Assembly (NCBI RefSeq): GCF_001306145.1
Contig: NZ_LGKO01000002.1
Span: forward strand, 806,001 to 870,000
Direction of reading: 5' to 3'
Source: Thermanaerothrix daxensis
Lineage (GTDB): Bacteria; Chloroflexota; Anaerolineae; Anaerolineales; Anaerolineaceae
DNA: 64,000 bases
The first letter of the stretch is position 1. Each line of letters begins with the position of its first letter. Below are positions 61,567-64,000 of this stretch, one piece after another. Under the pieces are notes generated by a model. It did not search any database, had not been told where the DNA came from, and saw only the letters and a program-made list of their open reading frames with translations. The translations under genes were made by a program, and so were the position numbers.

Positions 61567-62538
61567 ATGTGGGAACTTGTTCTAAAAGGGATTTTTAGCG
61601 CCTTGTTCGTCGCCAGCGTTCTGCGCATCAGTACCCCCCTGATTTTACCGGCGCTGGGTGGTTTGATCTCAGAATTAAGTGGAGCCACTAACATTGCACT
61701 GGAAGGCATCATGCTGGTGGCGGCTTTCACGGGTGTAGTCATCTCGGCCTATACCCAAAATGTCTGGCTAGGAGTCATTGCCGGGATTCTCTCGGGGGTG
61801 TTAGTGGCGGCTTTCCTCGCCTACTTTCATCTTTACCTTGGGGCGGATCTTTTTCTCTCGGGCATTGCGATTAACATCATGGCAACAGGCGGTACGATTT
61901 TCTTATTGTATGTACTGACCGGTGATAAAGGAAGTTCCTCGACGCTGGCAAGCAAGGCGGTACCGGTGGTTAACATTCCCGTAGTTAAAGATATTCCCGT
62001 GGTTGGAACGATCCTTAGCGGGCACAATATTTTTACCTACCTGGCCTTCATTCTTACCTGGTTGGTTTCGGTGTACTTGTATCGTACGCCCCAGGGAGTG
62101 CATTTACGAGCCGTGGGCGAAAATCCCGAAGCGGCGGCCTCGTTAGGGCTTAATGTACGGCGGATCCGGCTCGGCGCGCTTCTCCTGAGCGGGGTATTGG
62201 CCTCTTTGGGAGGGTTGAATCTTTCCATGGCTTACTTGACCCTGTTTCAGCGCGAGATGACAGCCGGGCGAGGGTTTATTGCCCTAGCGGCGGTGTTCCT
62301 GGGTGGGCGAACTCCATGGGGGACACTAATTGCCGCGATTTTGTTTGGGTTCTTTGATGCGCTTTCGAATCAGTTGGGTTCACTGGCTATTCCCTCACAG
62401 TGGGTGCAGATGATCCCTTACGCGGCAACAGTGCTGGCGCTGGTGGTATATTCCGTACGTCAGCGGGCACAGGCAATTGAGCGAGCACGTCGTTTCCAGG
62501 AGAAGCACTTAGCAGAAACCCATGCCGCAGGAGATTAA
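61567..62538 (+). CDS. Nucleoside ABC transporter permease, subunit 2
   Basis: 323 residues with about eight to nine membrane segments. GLISELSGATNIALEGIML is the typical start block of NupC/YufQ-type permeases, LGADLFLSGIAINIMATGG follows, and HLRAVGENPEAAASLGLNVRRIR is the coupling loop. It pairs with the product of 60439-61563. It lies 3 bp downstream of that gene and just 2 bp before the ADP-ribosylglycohydrolase gene. Confidence 0.92.
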   Translation: MWELVLKGIFSALFVASVLRISTPLILPALGGLISELSGATNIALEGIMLVAAFTGVVISAYTQNVWLGVIAGILSGVLVAAFLAYFHLYLGADLFLSGIAINIMATGGTIFLLYVLTGDKGSSSTLASKAVPVVNIPVVKDIPVVGTILSGHNIFTYLAFILTWLVSVYLYRTPQGVHLRAVGENPEAAASLGLNVRRIRLGALLLSGVLASLGGLNLSMAYLTLFQREMTAGRGFIALAAVFLGGRTPWGTLIAAILFGFFDALSNQLGSLAIPSQWVQMIPYAATVLALVVYSVRQRAQAIERARRFQEKHLAETHAAGD

Positions 62539-62540
62539 CC

Positions 62541-63530
62541 ATGCTAAACAGAATTTTGGGTGGGCTTTACGGGCAAGCGCTGGGGGATGCTTGGGGAATG
62601 CCGGCTTTGTTAACCCCAGAGGCCACCTGGGAGCATTTTGGGGGCTGGGTGGAGACCTTTGTACCTGCACCAGAGGATCACCCGGTTCATGCGGGTTTAC
62701 CGGCAGGGCGGGTCACGGATGATACGGAACAGGCTTTTGCCCTGGCTCAGGCTATTCTCTCAGATGGGTGTGTTAGTGCTGAGGGAGTGGCACGGGCATT
62801 GATCGCGTGGTATGAGCGAATCGGTGGGGACCGCTCTCCGTATGTAGGTCCTTCTACCCGGCGGGCGATTCAAGCCCTGAAACGAGGCGAAGACCTTTAT
62901 CAAGTGGGACGATTTGGGGATACCAATGGCGCGGCAATGCGTGTTTCTCCTGTGGGGTTGATCCATCCGGGCGACCCGAAGGGCGCGATCGCCGATGCAT
63001 ATCTATCCTGCATTCCCACGCATCATACCAATGTGGCGGTTTCGGGGGCTGCTGCCGTTGCGGCGGCAATTGCTACAGCCATGCGTCCGGAGGCTCACCT
63101 CGAGGATATTATTGCGGCAGCGAAAGATGCCGCCACCGTGGGACTGAAAATGGGGCATCTCTGGATGGGTGCCTCCATTGCCCGGCGCATTGACCTAGCA
63201 CTGGAAATCGTTCGAGGTCTGGGAAATGAGCGTGAGCGTCTGCAAGCGCTTTATGATGTAGTTGGGGCTGGTCTGGCGATTACCGAAGCGGTGCCGGCAG
63301 CCTTCGGGGTGTTGGTCATGGCTCAGGGAGATATCCGCCGCACGGCCATGTATGGTGCGGCGCTTTCCGGTGATGCTGATACTGTGACGGCCATTGCTTG
63401 TGCAATTGCCGGTGCGTGGAAGGGAATTGAAGCCTTCGATCCAAAATGGTTGGAGCAATTGCGGTTGGCCAATCCGGACCTGGATTTTGAAGCGGTTGCG
63501 GAGGGGTTGTATCAGTTGATAACTTGGTGA
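62541..63530 (+). CDS. ADP-ribosylglycohydrolase (DraG/ARH) family protein
   Basis: 329 residues, all-helical. GGLYGQALGDAWGMP is the start block, RVTDDTEQ (near residue 57) and GDADTVTAIACAIAGA (near residue 277) carry the Mg2+ ligands, and GDTNGAAMRVSPVG the middle. The family removes ADP-ribose from proteins, but members clustered with nucleoside transporters may hydrolyse other N-glycosides. Placement between a nucleoside permease and a deaminase supports a catabolic role. RBS is not strong. ATG 62541 lies 2 bp after the permease stop. Confidence 0.88.
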   Translation: MLNRILGGLYGQALGDAWGMPALLTPEATWEHFGGWVETFVPAPEDHPVHAGLPAGRVTDDTEQAFALAQAILSDGCVSAEGVARALIAWYERIGGDRSPYVGPSTRRAIQALKRGEDLYQVGRFGDTNGAAMRVSPVGLIHPGDPKGAIADAYLSCIPTHHTNVAVSGAAAVAAAIATAMRPEAHLEDIIAAAKDAATVGLKMGHLWMGASIARRIDLALEIVRGLGNERERLQALYDVVGAGLAITEAVPAAFGVLVMAQGDIRRTAMYGAALSGDADTVTAIACAIAGAWKGIEAFDPKWLEQLRLANPDLDFEAVAEGLYQLITW

Positions 63531-63557
63531 GGCAATTGTTTTGGGGAGAAGATAGTC

Positions 63558-64000
63558 ATGCAGACTTTGCTGATTGAAGGTTGTGATCTTTTGACAGTTG
63601 AGAACGGGAATGTGCGTTTCTTGCCCCATCAGGATATCCTGATCGAGGGAACTTACATCAAGGCCATTGGACCGACTGGTAGCTTATCGGTCCCAAAGGA
63701 AGCCACGCGGCTTTCAGCGCAGGGATTATTGGCCATTCCAGGGTTGATCAACACTCATGCCCATGTTCCGATGGTGCTTTTTCGGGGTCTGGCGGAAGAT
63801 GTTACGATTGAGTCCTGGTTTAACGATTACATTTTTCCCCTTGAGTCCAATCTAACCCCTGAGGATGTTTATTGGGGAGCGCTTTTGGGGCTGGCGGAGA
63901 TGATTGAGGCCGGTATTACCTACGTGGCAGATCATTATTTCTTCATGGATGAGGTTGCCCAGGCTGTGAGTGAGGCGGGTCTCCGGGCCAACCTGGTTTG
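63558..64000 (+). CDS. Amidohydrolase, MtaD/SAH-deaminase type (3' end outside window)
   Basis: Open to the right edge from ATG 63558, with GGGGAG nine bases upstream. IPGLINTHAHVPMVLFRG holds the first metal motif HxH, WFNDYIFPLESNLTPEDVYWGALLGLAEMIEAG and ITYVADHYFF are the matching strands of the S-adenosylhomocysteine/5'-methylthioadenosine/chlorohydrolase group. It deaminates purine nucleosides. The later metal ligands lie outside the window. Last visible gene of the nucleoside operon. Confidence 0.85.
   Translation, partial: MQTLLIEGCDLLTVENGNVRFLPHQDILIEGTYIKAIGPTGSLSVPKEATRLSAQGLLAIPGLINTHAHVPMVLFRGLAEDVTIESWFNDYIFPLESNLTPEDVYWGALLGLAEMIEAGITYVADHYFFMDEVAQAVSEAGLRANLV

Overview
The window reads as a chromosomal segment of a Chloroflexota bacterium, most likely class Anaerolineae. 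This is inferred from gene content and protein style, not from an rRNA gene. Indicators are a compact dcw (division and cell wall) cluster on one strand, a B12-dependent class II ribonucleotide reductase beside nrdR, many Thr/Pro-rich (PTPT-type) linkers next to signal anchors, zinc-ribbon proteins with repeated LPEWL motifs, a MutL-like ASKHA protein without glutamate mutase, and frequent GTG, TTG and ATT starts. No tRNA, rRNA, CRISPR array, prophage or insertion sequence was recognised, and the DNA looks like ordinary, densely packed host chromosome.

Layout. 1-4472 (minus): partial SpoU methyltransferase, macro-domain protein, the infC-rpmI-rplT operon (infC starts at ATT, with promoter, leader hairpin and terminator), then selW-trpS-dtd. 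The first gene of this last operon is a SelW/Rdx selenoprotein with an in-frame UGA and a SECIS-like hairpin directly after it. 4546-9390 (mostly plus): undecaprenyl-phosphate sugar transferase, a divergent BMP-like lipoprotein (minus), a HAD protein, a membrane/SH3-like protein and a phosphohexomutase. 9496-17545 (minus): eight tightly packed, largely uncharacterised genes for membrane proteins, a zinc ribbon/LPEWL scaffold, the MutL-like ATPase, a biotinyl/lipoyl-like protein and an LPTTG-tailed protein. 17595-23021: PIG-L deacetylase, a small protein, a yybP-ykoY-type (Mn2+) riboswitch with terminator ahead of a P-type cation ATPase, and lysA. 23080-26130 (minus): nrdR-nrdJ with a palindromic operator in the promoter spacer.

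26454-44309 (minus): the dcw cluster mraZ-rsmH-ftsL-ftsI-murF-mraY-murD-ftsW-murG-cvpA-murC-(small ORF)-murB-ddl-ftsQ-ftsA-ftsZ, with four MraZ boxes in front and a hairpin-rich 3' region behind. murE is absent. 44361-47807 (minus): HAD phosphatase, HExxH metallopeptidase and C39-like peptidase with TPRs. 47932-56427 (mostly plus): miaB, an SDR with a lost active site, an AAC(3)-like protein, threonine synthase (minus), a GAF-PAS histidine kinase, a metallo-beta-lactamase-fold protein with lost metal ligands, asparaginase II and endonuclease III. 56528-64000 (plus): an apparent nucleoside uptake and breakdown operon made of nucleoside hydrolase, BMP binding lipoprotein, double ATPase, two permeases, an ADP-ribosylglycohydrolase-family protein and a truncated MtaD-type deaminase.

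The most notable observations are the selenoprotein that normal gene calling truncates, the Mn2+ riboswitch with a readable switching mechanism, the undescribed eight-gene membrane operon, the palindrome inside the nrdR promoter, and several genes whose -10 box lies 6-9 bp before the start codon (probable leaderless mRNAs).
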